The position numbers were made by a program, and so were the translations under genes. The notes under the pieces were generated by a model that ran no database searches, was not told the DNA's origin, and worked only from the letters and a program-made list of their open reading frames with translations. 64,000 nt of DNA, from contig NZ_JAGSYD010000005.1 in assembly GCF_025685575.1 (NCBI RefSeq), positions 62,567-126,566 on the forward strand, given 5' to 3'. This DNA comes from Granulicella cerasi (GTDB taxonomy: Bacteria > Acidobacteriota > Terriglobia > Terriglobales > Acidobacteriaceae). How positions within the stretch are numbered: position 1 is the first letter of the stretch; every line of letters starts with the position of its first letter. Below, piece by piece: positions 1 through 11,588 of the stretch.

Positions 1-804
1 GCAGATGCCGAAGAGCGGCTTCTTACCCTGAAGTTCGCGGATGTTCTCCTGCGCGTACTCGAGCGGCTCGGGGTCGCCGGGGCCGTTCGAGAAGAAGACG
101 CCGTCGGGGTTCATCGCAAGCACCTCGCTGGCAGGCGTGCGAGCAGGCACCACCGTCACGCGGCAGTTCTCACGCGCCAGCATACGAAGGATGTTCTGCT
201 TGATGCCGAAGTCATACGCGACGACGTGCAGTTCGTTTTCGGCTGCTGCGTTTGCCTTCGGCAGCAGCTTGTCGCCGGTCTCGTTCTTCGGCTCCGCCTG
301 CGACCACTCGTAGGTCTTTTTCGTCGAAACCACCGATGCAAGGTCCGTACCGGTCATCGGCTTCAGCGCGCGCACCTTGGCGAGCAACTCCTCGACGTTT
401 TCGGTCTTGGTAGAAAGAATGCCGCGCATCACACCATGTGCGCGCAGGTGGCGAACCACTGCACGCGTGTCGATGTCTGCGATCACCGGAACGCCATTGC
501 GCTCCAGATATTCGTCTGTCACTTCCGTCGAGCGCCAGTTAGAACTCAGAGGCGAAAACTCGCGAACGACCAGACCTTCAATGTAGGGCTTGCTGGACTC
601 TGCGTCCGAGGGTGATGTGCCGTAGTTCCCAATCTGCGGATTGGTCAGCACTACGATCTGCCCGGCATAGGACGGATCCGTGAAAATTTCCTGATAGCCG
701 GTCAGCGAAGTATTGAAAACAACTTCACCTACGCGCTCTACAGGCGCGCCAAACGCCCGACCGCGAAATACGCGGCCATCTTCTAGGGCTAGAATTGCGT
801 GCAT
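1..804 (-). CDS. carA: Carbamoyl-phosphate synthase small subunit, 3' part outside window
   Basis: This is the glutaminase subunit that supplies ammonia to CarB for carbamoyl phosphate, feeding pyrimidine and arginine synthesis in the cytoplasm. The 268 codons present read from ATG (complement of 802-804): [19 protein letters not shown], then [19 protein letters not shown] and a [12 protein letters not shown] segment, all typical of the CarA N-terminal domain. The class I amidotransferase domain follows with [11 protein letters not shown]. The window edge falls exactly on the FGIC motif, so the last visible codon is the expected nucleophile cysteine. The remaining amidotransferase half lies outside. 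Its neighbour upstream is a terminator belonging to another transcript. Confidence 0.96.
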   Translation of the reverse strand, partial: MHAILALEDGRVFRGRAFGAPVERVGEVVFNTSLTGYQEIFTDPSYAGQIVVLTNPQIGNYGTSPSDAESSKPYIEGLVVREFSPLSSNWRSTEVTDEYLERNGVPVIADIDTRAVVRHLRAHGVMRGILSTKTENVEELLAKVRALKPMTGTDLASVVSTKKTYEWSQAEPKNETGDKLLPKANAAAENELHVVAYDFGIKQNILRMLARENCRVTVVPARTPASEVLAMNPDGVFFSNGPGDPEPLEYAQENIRELQGKKPLFGIC

Positions 805-870
805 TGCCTCTCCCTGTCTAAGAATCCGCGGAAGGAGTGGATTCAATGGATTTTATCAGCCAGCAGAGAG

Positions 871-905
871 GAAAAGAAAAAGCCTGCGAAAATCGCAGGC
901 TTTTC
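871..905 (-). terminator. Intrinsic terminator after the His-rich peptide gene
   Basis: A 9-bp perfect stem (881-889 pairs with 893-901, AAA loop) lies 20 bp past the stop of the His-rich peptide gene. On the minus strand the stem is followed by CTTTTTCTTTTCC. There is also a short T run on the plus side. Confidence 0.8.
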
Positions 906-925
906 ACAGTTCGTTCAGGTGACGA

Positions 926-1066
926 CTAGCGCCAGCTGCATACACGGTGGTGATGACGGTAGTAGCAAACACGGTGGCGATGCGGGTGGTGATACTGTGC
1001 TTCCGCCGGGATGGCTGCTGCCAGGGTCAGAACTGCCAATGCTGAGAGAATTACGCGCTTCATCAT
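926..1066 (-). CDS. Small exported His-rich peptide
   Basis: The 46-residue product starts MMKRVILSALAVLTLAAA, a clear signal peptide ending near IPAEA. About 23 mature residues follow, rich in His and Arg with two Cys (QYHHPHRHRVCYYRHHHRV then CSWR). The start is set by AGGAG five bases before the first ATG at 1064-1066; longer in-frame reading upstream has no ribosome site. It has its own terminator, so it is a monocistronic small gene. A metal-binding (Cu, Ni or Zn) periplasmic role is inference from composition only; I recognise no family. Confidence 0.7.
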   Translation of the reverse strand: MMKRVILSALAVLTLAAAIPAEAQYHHPHRHRVCYYRHHHRVCSWR

Positions 1067-1183
1067 GAGGTCTCCTGATTTCAAAATCGATCGAGGCCGA
1101 GCGTGGTAAGCGCCAGCGTCCAAATAGTAAGAGTGACTTAGCCGCGGAAAGTTTGCCCAGCCATCGTATTTTCCTGTGGACAT

Positions 1184-1495
1184 CTACGCGATATCGATGA
1201 GTACGTCATCGCCTTCGACACGCACCGGCAACACATCCACGCGGGCCTTCTCCGGTGGTTCTGCAATGCCCGACAGCGTATCGAATCGCCACGCATGCCA
1301 CGGGCACACCACCGAGTCCCCTTCCAGCCAGCCTTGCCCCAGCGGAGCTCGGCGATGCGGACACCAGTTATCGAGCGCACGCAGCTCGCCATCAATCTTC
1401 GCCAGGCAAACGGCCACACCCGCCGCCTCGGCTTCCTTCACGCAGCCCTCTTCTGGCGCCTCGTCCGCGCCACACAATCTCACCCATTCCGCCAT
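1184..1495 (-). CDS. Rieske [2Fe-2S] ferredoxin (NirD-like)
   Basis: This 103-residue soluble electron carrier has both Rieske cluster motifs: CPHRRAPLGQG with C45 and H47, and CPWHAWRF with C64 and H67. It is the size of stand-alone Rieske ferredoxins and nitrite-reductase small-subunit-like proteins, with no membrane anchor. No oxygenase or nitrite reductase large subunit is nearby, so the partner is unknown. The ATG is preceded by AAGGGG at about 9 bp. It is divergent from the hydrolase at 1580. Confidence 0.9.
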   Translation of the reverse strand: MAEWVRLCGADEAPEEGCVKEAEAAGVAVCLAKIDGELRALDNWCPHRRAPLGQGWLEGDSVVCPWHAWRFDTLSGIAEPPEKARVDVLPVRVEGDDVLIDIA

Positions 1496-1579
1496 CGCTG
1501 CTTGCCCCTTCTCTCCGGTCTCGCTGTTCTAGCATGAGATGCTGAAGGAGGCGCTGCCGAACCGCGCCGCAAGCCACCG

Positions 1580-2503
1580 ATGCCGAAATCTCCGAAGAAA
1601 ACGCCCCCCGCAGCTCCCGTCAACACCTCGCCCTACGCGCTCACGCCTGAGCCACAGACCGTGGATCCCATGTGGCTGCTGAAAGCGCTCGGCGTGCTCG
1701 CGATCCTTGCCTTCGTGTGCGCCTATCTCTCCATCTGCGGTCTTTTCTGGAAGAGCCAGTGGCAACTCGTGCTGCACCCCTTCCACGGCGAGAAGCACAC
1801 GCCTGCGGACGCGGGCCTGCTCACCGAGAACGTTAGCTTCGGACCCGACTCCAGCGGCCAGCCGCAGCTGCGCGGCTGGTGGATCGCCGCCGACAACACC
1901 AGCGCCACCGTGCTCATGCTGCCGTCCGGTGATGGCTCCGCAGGCGACTGGACGCAGCAAGCCAAGCTCTTCCACGACGCGCATCTGAACGTCCTTCTCT
2001 TCGACTACCGTGGTGTAGGACAGAGCCAGGGCCACCACCCCACGATGCAGACGATGCGCGAGGACGCCACCGCCGCGCTTGCCTTCCTGAACACACGACA
2101 AGTTGCGCGTGAGCAGACCATCGTCTTCGGCGGCGGCAGCAGTGCATCCATCGCCACGCAGCTCTGTGGCGATCATCACGACCTCGCCGCGCTCGTGCTC
2201 TTCAACGCCGACGGTGACTTCGCCGCGCGCGCGAAGGCCGATCCGCGCAGCCACATCGTTCCCTTTTCTCTGCTCTTCAACCAGGGCTTCCCTTTGGCCG
2301 ATCCGCTGAACACGCTCGCCACGCCTAAGCTACTGCTCTCGCAGACGACGACAGCAGCCCCCGAGGTCTACAAGCGAGCCGCGTCCCCCAAGATGCTCGC
2401 GGAATTGCCCGACATGAACAGTCCCGCGTTCACCTCGACGCTCACACGCTTCCTCGACATGTACACCAAGGTGAAGACAGCGCCCGCCACACTGCAGCCA
2501 TAA
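1580..2503 (+). CDS. Membrane-anchored alpha/beta hydrolase
   Basis: The 307-residue protein has one N-terminal transmembrane segment (about residues 32-53) and an alpha/beta-hydrolase body outside the membrane. Visible fold landmarks are VLLFDYRGVGQS (138-149) and the nucleophile elbow VFGGGSSAS (182-190). The elbow resembles G-x-S-x-G but with Ala replacing the last Gly, so S187 is the likely nucleophile. Relatives are the BEM46/YqkD-like hydrolases; the substrate is unknown. A strong AAGGAGG sits 28 bp before this ATG, too far to serve it, so initiation may differ from the start given here. Confidence 0.8.
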   Translation: MPKSPKKTPPAAPVNTSPYALTPEPQTVDPMWLLKALGVLAILAFVCAYLSICGLFWKSQWQLVLHPFHGEKHTPADAGLLTENVSFGPDSSGQPQLRGWWIAADNTSATVLMLPSGDGSAGDWTQQAKLFHDAHLNVLLFDYRGVGQSQGHHPTMQTMREDATAALAFLNTRQVAREQTIVFGGGSSASIATQLCGDHHDLAALVLFNADGDFAARAKADPRSHIVPFSLLFNQGFPLADPLNTLATPKLLLSQTTTAAPEVYKRAASPKMLAELPDMNSPAFTSTLTRFLDMYTKVKTAPATLQP

Positions 2504-2510
2504 AAGGCGT

Positions 2511-2539
2511 GAGGGCCCCGGGATGTTCACAGGGCCCTC
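2511..2539 (+). terminator. Hairpin after the alpha/beta hydrolase gene
   Basis: A perfect 8-bp stem (GAGGGCCC at 2511-2518 with GGGCCCTC at 2532-2539) lies just past the stop at 2503. No clear T tract follows, so termination is likely but not certain. Confidence 0.5.
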
Positions 2540-2703
2540 CGTAAAGGATGGGGAGGGTGTTGCAGATTGGGGAGGAAGAGGCCGTAGAAGGTAGCCTCGA
2601 CTTTCGTACACCTTCTATGACGGTGCTTCGCAGAAAATGTTGTCAAGAATCCTGTGCAAACTTTCCGTAGTGACCTAACGTTACAAATCTCCGACAAACG
2701 ACG

Positions 2704-2727
2704 AAGGCCGCCATCGCTGGCGGCCTT
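2704..2727 (-). terminator. Terminator after the DUF1501 gene
   Basis: A perfect 9-bp GC-rich stem (AAGGCCGCC 2704-2712 with GGCGGCCTT 2719-2727, 6-nt loop) lies 26 bp beyond the stop of the minus-strand DUF1501 gene. The downstream T richness on the minus strand is weak. Confidence 0.65.
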
Positions 2728-2752
2728 GTTCATGACTCGTTTTGATTGTTCA

Positions 2753-4072
2753 CTATGCGGTGAAGTTGAGGAACTGTGAAGGATCCACCTTCGCTCCTGG
2801 AAAGACCAGATCAAGGTGACGTGAGCCGATTGATTTGTAAGCTGCCTCACCCAGCACGCGACGGAAGTCCGTCGTTACCGCAAGATCGCGCCCATCGTTC
2901 AACTGCTCGTTCGCTAGCCCCGGCCACTTGCCGTACACCTTGCCGCCGCTCACGTTGCCGCCCAGCACAAACATCACGTTGGCATGGCCGTGGTCCGTGC
3001 CACCGGTGCCGTTCTGTCGTGCCGTGCGTCCGAACTCGCTCATCGTCACGAGCGTAATGTTCTCCGCATCATCGCCCATATCCTTCCAGAACGCAGCAAT
3101 CGTGTCGCCGAACTCCTTCAAGCGGTTCGCAAGCTGTCCGTTCGCCGAACCCTGGTTCTGGTGCGTGTCCCATCCACCGATGTCTGCAAACGCTGCTTCT
3201 ACGCCGAGGTTCGCCTTCAGCAACTGCGCGATTTGCTTCATCGAGTTACCGAACGCAGCGTTCGGATAATTCACCCCAGCTGCAGGCTTGTACTTTGCAG
3301 GATCGGCCGACTTCAACATGCGCACCGCCTCGAACGTCTCCTGCCCTGTGCCATGCAGCATCGAGTCCGTGGACTCGTCATACATCGCCTGGAACGCGTT
3401 CGAAATCGGCGAAGTGTCCTTGCCGCGACCAGCCACCGAGAAGTCCGCGACGTTGGAGATCGCCACCGCAGGCAGTTTGCCTTCGAGTGTGCGCGGCACC
3501 TGTGTACCCAGCGCCACCGCGCGGAACGGTGAAGGCTTTCCAGCCTCCGAAGCCTGCGTCAGCGCACGATTCAGCCAGCCATCATTGGTGGCCTTCAGCC
3601 CCGGTGTGCCGGACTCCATGTAGTCCTGCGCGTCGAAGTGCGAACGCGTCGGATCAGGCGATCCCGCAGCATGGACCATCGCCATGTGCTTCTGATCAAA
3701 CAGCGGCTTCAGGTTCGCCAGCGCCGGGTGCAAGCCAAAGAACCCATCCAGATCGATGAGCTCCTGCTGCTTCACCGCAATCGTCGGACGCATCGCGTAG
3801 TAGTTCTTCTCACCGTGCGGGATCACCGTATTCAAGCCATCGCAAGCGCCACGCTGGAAGATCACCACAAGCTTCTTCTTCGACGCCGCAGCCTTGTCCA
3901 TCTCCGCATAGATCGAACGCGTCAGAAACGCCGGAATGATCGATGTGCCGACGAGCGCAAGTGCACCGCCTCGCATGAAACCGCGACGCGTTACGTTGCC
4001 GCGACGATCGGCATCGCGACCGTGCATGTCACAGCCCCAATCGCTCGAATCAGTAAACGGAAGTTTCGACAT
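2753..4072 (-). CDS. DUF1501 protein, Tat-exported
   Basis: The 439-residue protein has a twin-arginine signal: TRRGFMRGG at about residues 28-36, then a hydrophobic stretch ending near SIYA. The body matches the DUF1501 family, which has an alkaline-phosphatase/sulfatase-like fold: VIFQRGACDGLNTVIPHG near the start of the mature part, SHFDAQDYMESG, GGWDTHQNQG, and TMSEFGRTARQNGTGGTDHG towards the C-terminus. Its biochemical activity is not established. It follows the DUF1800 gene by 124 bp on the same strand, and this pairing is widespread, so the two probably act together outside the cytoplasm. Confidence 0.9.
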   Translation of the reverse strand: MSKLPFTDSSDWGCDMHGRDADRRGNVTRRGFMRGGALALVGTSIIPAFLTRSIYAEMDKAAASKKKLVVIFQRGACDGLNTVIPHGEKNYYAMRPTIAVKQQELIDLDGFFGLHPALANLKPLFDQKHMAMVHAAGSPDPTRSHFDAQDYMESGTPGLKATNDGWLNRALTQASEAGKPSPFRAVALGTQVPRTLEGKLPAVAISNVADFSVAGRGKDTSPISNAFQAMYDESTDSMLHGTGQETFEAVRMLKSADPAKYKPAAGVNYPNAAFGNSMKQIAQLLKANLGVEAAFADIGGWDTHQNQGSANGQLANRLKEFGDTIAAFWKDMGDDAENITLVTMSEFGRTARQNGTGGTDHGHANVMFVLGGNVSGGKVYGKWPGLANEQLNDGRDLAVTTDFRRVLGEAAYKSIGSRHLDLVFPGAKVDPSQFLNFTA

Positions 4073-4196
4073 GGGTGGATCCTCCGCGAAGCGCCGTATG
4101 GGCAGCGCACGCCTTACTTAGTTGAACTCTACGCCGCCGGGAAAGTTGTTTCTAGGCCCAAGTTTTGTGACGTCGCATGAACACTTATTGATGCCA

Positions 4197-6440
4197 CTAC
4201 CGACGCTGAAAGTCCGGTGACCCCAGCAGCAGCCCCGCCATCGTCGCCAGCGGTGTTGCCGGCGGTCCCGCCTGCAGATTCAGACCCTGCCCGCGGTCCG
4301 CATTCTTCCCCGGCTTTCTGGCCACGACACGTTGCATCAACTCATCGGAAGCCATCTCGCCGTTCGGCGACATTCGCATCCCCGGGGGCATCGTTTCAGC
4401 CGCAAAGCTCTTCTGCGCTTCCTGGTCTACGGTCGGGTTCGCAAACTGCTCCAGTACGGTCGATCGCGTATGCGGCGCAGCAGGGCCGCCCAGTATCGCC
4501 AGCTCTAACTCCGCTTCCGTAGCAGGCGTCGGCGACATCGCATCAGCTTGCTTACCCTTGCCTGACATCGCGACGACCTTCGGCCAATCCATCGCGGTTC
4601 CCCGCACATGGTCGCCTGCCAGTACCAGCGCAAAGTTCATACGATTCACCAACGCGCCTGAGGAAACCCAATCCTCCGACTTCCACGAATACCCCTGCGG
4701 CGTCTGCATTCCATAGAGCGGCATCCCGAGGCGATCAACCGCCTGCACGAGCACGCCCGCATTCTCCACCTGAGCGTCGGAGGCCCGCAGGGCCGATACC
4801 ATGAACTCAATCGGCGTCTTCAGCTTCGCGCGATAGACACCCGGCGACCAGAACTCCGGCGAGTGATACATCGTCGACATCACCGCAGCGATGTCTCCGT
4901 TCGTCTTGAGGAAAGTAGCGGCCATGCGGTCCACCAACGCAGGTGAAGGATCGTCCGCGACGAACCGCACCGCAAGCTTCTGCGAGACGAAGTGCGCCGT
5001 CTTCGGACTGGTCGCCAGCATATGCAGCACCGTCAGCCCTTCCTGCATACCGCCCTCAGGAATCGTGACGCCAAGCACGACCTTGCTACCACCTTCATGG
5101 CGAGCGGGGTCGAAGCGGAACTCGTACGGCGCCTCACCTTCATTCCTGCCTCCGTACGGCCGCGTCACAGTCCATCCGGTGAAGCACTTCGCGACTTCGA
5201 TGACATCCTTCTGCGTGTAGCCACCGTTCACACCCACGGTGTGCAACTCCATCAACTCGCGCGCATAGTTTTCATTCAGTCCACTCGGCGCGCGCTTGGG
5301 CAACTGCGCATTGGGAAAGCGAGCCTTCACGCGCTGCACCCGCGTCGCGGCCAGTGAATCCGGTCCCACCGACAACCAGTTGTCGAGGTACACCAGCATC
5401 GCTGGACTCTGCGCCGTCGCCACGAGCATCTTCTCGAAGCTACCCAGCGCGTTCGGCAGAATCGCCTGCCGCTCATAGTCGTTCAACAGATAAGGCTGCG
5501 CCTGCTGCTTCTTTGCATACACCGAAAAATGATTGAGCCAGAAGTCCGTCATCACGGCCTGCAACTGCCGCTGCGAGTACACATCGCGCAACACGCGAGC
5601 CTCGAAGATCTCCGCAGCAACCACGCGCTCTGGATTGATCATGGCCGCAATCACCTCGCGCTGCCGCGGCGTAAACCCTTCCGTGATGCGCGCAGGCTGA
5701 CGCGCTTCGATCTGCATGAACCTCAGGTTGTCCGCCGGAGCCATCGCCACGATGCGATCAAAGCGCTCCTGCGAAGGCAACGCCACCACGGCATCCGCTT
5801 GCATCAGCGTCATCGACGAACTCGGCATCGGCTCTTCAGCAAGCCGTTCCAACTCAGACTTGCGAGCCTTCGGTGCTGGCGTCGGCGCGCTCGCCATCAT
5901 CGCATCGTTCGCAGCCATCTCTTTGGCTTCAGCCGGATCGGCGATCTTGCCCTTGCTCGCTTGCTGATGCAGAAAGAATGTGTAGCGCGCCGCGTAGTCG
6001 GCATAGATCGCATTCTCTGCCGGATCATCAAACTTCGGCAGAGGCGTGTTGCTGCCAAGGTAGTACTTCATCCGCAGCGGTGCCGGGAAGTTCACCAGCA
6101 GATCCGCTTGCGAAAGCTTCAGCGCAGGAAACGCCTCCAGACGCGCTTCAAACGCCGAGTCGTCGATGCGTTCAGGATGTAACTGCTGTTCAAACCAGCG
6201 GTCCAGGCCTTGCGACGCGACAGCCTGCTCATCGCCGGGACGCGGACCAAACGTGAAGCGGTTCAACGCGTGAAGCGTACGCTGTTGCGGGCTCAACGCC
6301 TGTGGCTTCTTCGCAGCAAGGTCAGCAGCCACCGCCTCCGGCACCAGCAGCGACGACACCATTACGGCACACAACGCCGCACGCGAACGCTCGCGCATCC
6401 ATGAAACCCGCCCCCGTGAAACTTTGCTGTCAGCCTTCAT
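4197..6440 (-). CDS. DUF1800 protein, exported
   Basis: The 747-residue protein starts MKADSKVSRGRVSWMRERSR with a signal sequence ending near VAADLAAK. I chose the ATG at 6440 because AGGAG lies 8 bp before it; the frame stays open 31 codons further without support. DUF1800 hallmarks are LHALNRFTFGPRPGD at the start of the mature part, VMTDFWLNHFSVYAKK, NENYARELMELHTVGVNGGY, and a C-terminal half with FRAKLKTPIEF-like text (here YRAKLKTPIEFMVSALRA). Function is unknown. It is first gene of a likely two-gene unit with the DUF1501 gene. Confidence 0.9.
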   Translation of the reverse strand: MKADSKVSRGRVSWMRERSRAALCAVMVSSLLVPEAVAADLAAKKPQALSPQQRTLHALNRFTFGPRPGDEQAVASQGLDRWFEQQLHPERIDDSAFEARLEAFPALKLSQADLLVNFPAPLRMKYYLGSNTPLPKFDDPAENAIYADYAARYTFFLHQQASKGKIADPAEAKEMAANDAMMASAPTPAPKARKSELERLAEEPMPSSSMTLMQADAVVALPSQERFDRIVAMAPADNLRFMQIEARQPARITEGFTPRQREVIAAMINPERVVAAEIFEARVLRDVYSQRQLQAVMTDFWLNHFSVYAKKQQAQPYLLNDYERQAILPNALGSFEKMLVATAQSPAMLVYLDNWLSVGPDSLAATRVQRVKARFPNAQLPKRAPSGLNENYARELMELHTVGVNGGYTQKDVIEVAKCFTGWTVTRPYGGRNEGEAPYEFRFDPARHEGGSKVVLGVTIPEGGMQEGLTVLHMLATSPKTAHFVSQKLAVRFVADDPSPALVDRMAATFLKTNGDIAAVMSTMYHSPEFWSPGVYRAKLKTPIEFMVSALRASDAQVENAGVLVQAVDRLGMPLYGMQTPQGYSWKSEDWVSSGALVNRMNFALVLAGDHVRGTAMDWPKVVAMSGKGKQADAMSPTPATEAELELAILGGPAAPHTRSTVLEQFANPTVDQEAQKSFAAETMPPGMRMSPNGEMASDELMQRVVARKPGKNADRGQGLNLQAGPPATPLATMAGLLLGSPDFQRR

Positions 6441-6539
6441 TGCCGCATCTCCTGAGGAACTTCGTCTGCACGAATCTACCTCACCCAGACACGTTCGATC
6501 CCGCGAAGTTGCGTCACAGGCGATGAAATTCACAAGAGG

Positions 6540-9226
<2,687 letters not shown>

Positions 9227-9242
<16 letters not shown>

Positions 9243-10324
9243 TCTCGTTCATAGCTCCGAGGAGCCACACCCCGCACAGCCTGCGCAATCGCGGCAATAT
9301 GCTCCGGCGTATTGCCACAGCAGCCGCCCGCAATGTTAATCAGCCCATCCTTCGCAAAGCCACCGAGGAACCGCCCCATATCCTCCGGTCCAAGATCAAA
9401 CCCCGTCTCCGACAACGGATTCGGCAAGCCAGCATTCGGATAAGCGCTCACAGCCGCGGTCTTCGCCTTGCCCGAAAGCTCCGTCAAAAACGGGAACATC
9501 AAGTCCGGCCCCAGCGAGCAGTTCAGTCCCACGCTCAGCGGCTTCACATGCGCCACGGCATTCCAGAAAGCCTCCGTCGTCTGCGCCGAGATCAACGTCT
9601 CGCCACCACGACCGACCGCTGCCGAAATCTGCACCGGCAACTCCACACCATCCTCGTCAAACACCTCACGCACGGCCACCAGCGCAGCCTTTGCATTCAG
9701 CGAGTCGAAGATCGTCTCGACCAATAGCGTGTCCACACCGCCCGCAATCAACGCGCGCGTCTGCTCCTTGTAAGCCGTCAGCACTTGATCAAACGTCACC
9801 ACACGAAAGCCCGGATCATCCGCATCCGGCGAGTTCGACAGGCTCACCGTCAGCGGCCCAATCGCGCCTGCGACAAAGCGCTGCACACCCGTGTCATTCG
9901 CCACGCGGTCCGCCCACTCGCGACACTGCCGCGCGCTCGTCTGATTGATCTCCCACGCAAGCTCGCGCAGCATCGGGTTCTCCAGCACCGTCTGGTAGAA
10001 CGCAGGGTCCTTCCGCTCGCCACGCTCACGCGGGTCTTCCACAAAGAACTCGCTCTGCGAGATGCTCGTCGCGCCAAACGTATTCGTCTCGATGATGTCC
10101 GCGCCAGCCTCAAGAAAGCGACGATGAATATCGCAGATCATCTTCGGCTGCGTAATCGAGAACAGATCGCCGTTATTGAGCAAGTCCTTGTCCGCGTCCG
10201 CCCAACGCTCACCGCGAATGTCCTTCTCGGTCATTCCGTACGTGCGGATCGTTGTGCCCATCGCGCCATCAATGATCGCGATACGCTCTTCCATCAACTT
10301 CGCCAGCGCGTGCTTTCCAGCCAT
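9227..10324 (-). CDS. metH: Methionine synthase, homocysteine-binding module as a separate gene
   Basis: This 365-residue protein corresponds to the first MetH module only. It has [19 protein letters not shown] near the N-terminus and the three zinc cysteines: one in [10 protein letters not shown] and two in [16 protein letters not shown] chose ATG 10324 because AAGGA lies 8 bp before it; a TTG 21 bp upstream is possible but unsupported. The gene overlaps the start of the gene for the remaining modules, so the two products are translationally coupled and made in similar amounts. E. coli MetH has all modules in one chain of about 1227 residues. Confidence 0.93.
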
Positions 10325-10340
10325 TTCAGAAATCCTTCCA

Positions 10341-10368
10341 AGCAAAAGGCGAGCCCCGAAGGCTCGCC
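10341..10368 (-). terminator. Intrinsic terminator between nuoI and the metH genes
   Basis: A perfect 8-bp stem (GGCGAGCC 10348-10355 with GGCTCGCC 10361-10368) closes on a UUCG-type loop on the minus strand. It is followed there by TTTTGCTT. It separates nuoI from the metH pair. Confidence 0.8.
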
Positions 10369-10386
10369 GCTGGTGTGGTCTTTGCT

Positions 10387-10414
10387 AAACCCTATCCCCT
10401 ACACCCTAAACCCT
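10387..10414. repeat. Heptamer array, NNNCCCT type
   Basis: Four contiguous 7-mers in one phase: aaaccct, atcccct, acaccct, aaaccct. They lie in the short spacer between nuoI and metH. This is one member of the window's 7-nt-period repeat family. Confidence 0.75.
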
Positions 10415-10418
10415 CGCC

Positions 10419-10916
10419 TTACGCGAGAACTTCCGCCTTCTCCTGATTCGACTTCGGAAGCCCCACCGGAATCTGCACCAGCAGGTCTTCCTTGCGCATC
10501 ACCATCGTGGTCGCGTTCAGGCTCGCCAACTCGAAGCCATGTCCGTGGGTAATCGCGTCCGTCGGGCAAGCCTCAACGCAATAGCCGCAGAAGATGCAAC
10601 GGTTGTAGTCGATGTTGTAGACCTTCGCATAGCGCTCAGCCGACGAGATGCGGTGATCGGTCGTGTTGTCCGCCGCTTCGATGTAGATGCAGTTCGACGG
10701 GCAGGCCGCTGCGCAGAGGAAGCAGGCTACGCACTTCTCCAGGCCGTTCTCGTCGCGCTGCAACTGATGCTTGCCGCGGAAACGCTCCTGAAACTGCGCG
10801 CCACGCATCGGCCCCTTGCCGTCAGGGTAGTTTTCTACCTCGGTCGGCTTGAAGGCTTCGCCCAGAGTGATGGACATACCCTTGGCAATGGCGGCGGCGT
10901 TGCGAATAATCGACAT
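10419..10916 (-). CDS. nuoI: NADH-quinone oxidoreductase subunit I
   Basis: The 165-residue protein is the peripheral-arm subunit carrying clusters N6a and N6b of complex I. It has two ferredoxin-type [4Fe-4S] motifs: CVACFLCAAACP with downstream IYIEAAD, and CIFCGYCVEACPTDAI. ITLGEAFKPTEVENYPDG and RGAQFQERFRGKH before the first motif are typical of NuoI. It stands alone here, with no other nuo gene adjacent, so the complex is encoded at scattered loci or this is an extra copy. Confidence 0.92.
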   Translation of the reverse strand: MSIIRNAAAIAKGMSITLGEAFKPTEVENYPDGKGPMRGAQFQERFRGKHQLQRDENGLEKCVACFLCAAACPSNCIYIEAADNTTDHRISSAERYAKVYNIDYNRCIFCGYCVEACPTDAITHGHGFELASLNATTMVMRKEDLLVQIPVGLPKSNQEKAEVLA

Positions 10917-11030
10917 GCGAACAGTATAAGGCTTCCCCCTGCTGATTTGTCACACCCACCCGAGCACTTTCCCCGTCGCGGGCTTGCTCACCGGCTAACT
11001 TGTTGACTCGCTTTCCGCGTCTATATCCTC

Positions 11031-11585
11031 ATGCGCATGAAGCTCTTCTCCGCCGCCCTGCTCGCCACGCTCGCCTTTGCTCCCTTCACCCACGCGCAGG
11101 AGCCGCAGCATCACGACGACGCGGCGCCGATGCCGATGCACAAGCCTGTTCCGGCCTCGCACTCGCTCAACGTCATCTATCAGGGCCGCGTCACCAACCT
11201 GACTGTCGAAGATCTCCTCGCGCTTCCGCAGCACACTCTGCACGTCCACAACGCGCACCGCAACACCGACGAAAGCTACTCCGGCCCGCTGCTCATCGAC
11301 GTTCTCGCCAAAGCCGGCATGACCGTCACGCCCGAGACCGAGACACTTATCAAGCACTCGGCCCTCGTTGCCACGGGCACCGACAAGTACTACGTCGTCT
11401 ATGCTGCCATCGAAGCTGCGCCGTCGTTTTCCAAGGGACAAATCATCGTCGCGGTCATGAAGGCCGGTCTCCCCGATGAAGAAGGCGGCCTGATTCAGCT
11501 CATCAACGACTCCGACAAGAAACCCGCCCGCTGGGTGCACGGCCTCGCCAATCTGACTGTCATGTCGCTCCAGCAGAACCCATAA
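11031..11585 (+). CDS. Exported protein, possible molybdopterin-oxidoreductase-like domain
   Basis: The 184-residue protein begins with a signal peptide (MKLFSAALLATLAFAPFTHA; ATG at 11031 or 11037). A His-rich segment (HHDDAAPMPMHKP) follows, then a compact domain with TNLTVEDLLALPQHTLHVH and GPLLIDVLAKAGM. That pattern recalls the SUOX-like oxidoreductase molybdopterin-binding fold, in which a leaving LxxLP and a GVxLxxLL segment are common. No cofactor-binding Cys is visible, so catalysis is doubtful. It is probably periplasmic. It is divergent from nuoI and is followed directly by a frameshifted gene. Confidence 0.6.
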   Translation: MRMKLFSAALLATLAFAPFTHAQEPQHHDDAAPMPMHKPVPASHSLNVIYQGRVTNLTVEDLLALPQHTLHVHNAHRNTDESYSGPLLIDVLAKAGMTVTPETETLIKHSALVATGTDKYYVVYAAIEAAPSFSKGQIIVAVMKAGLPDEEGGLIQLINDSDKKPARWVHGLANLTVMSLQQNP

Positions 11586-11588
11586 CCT

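Noticed and set aside
10325-10418. Cobalamin riboswitch before the methionine synthase genes
   Set aside because: The gap to nuoI is under 100 bp and holds only a terminator and heptamers, too short for a B12 riboswitch.
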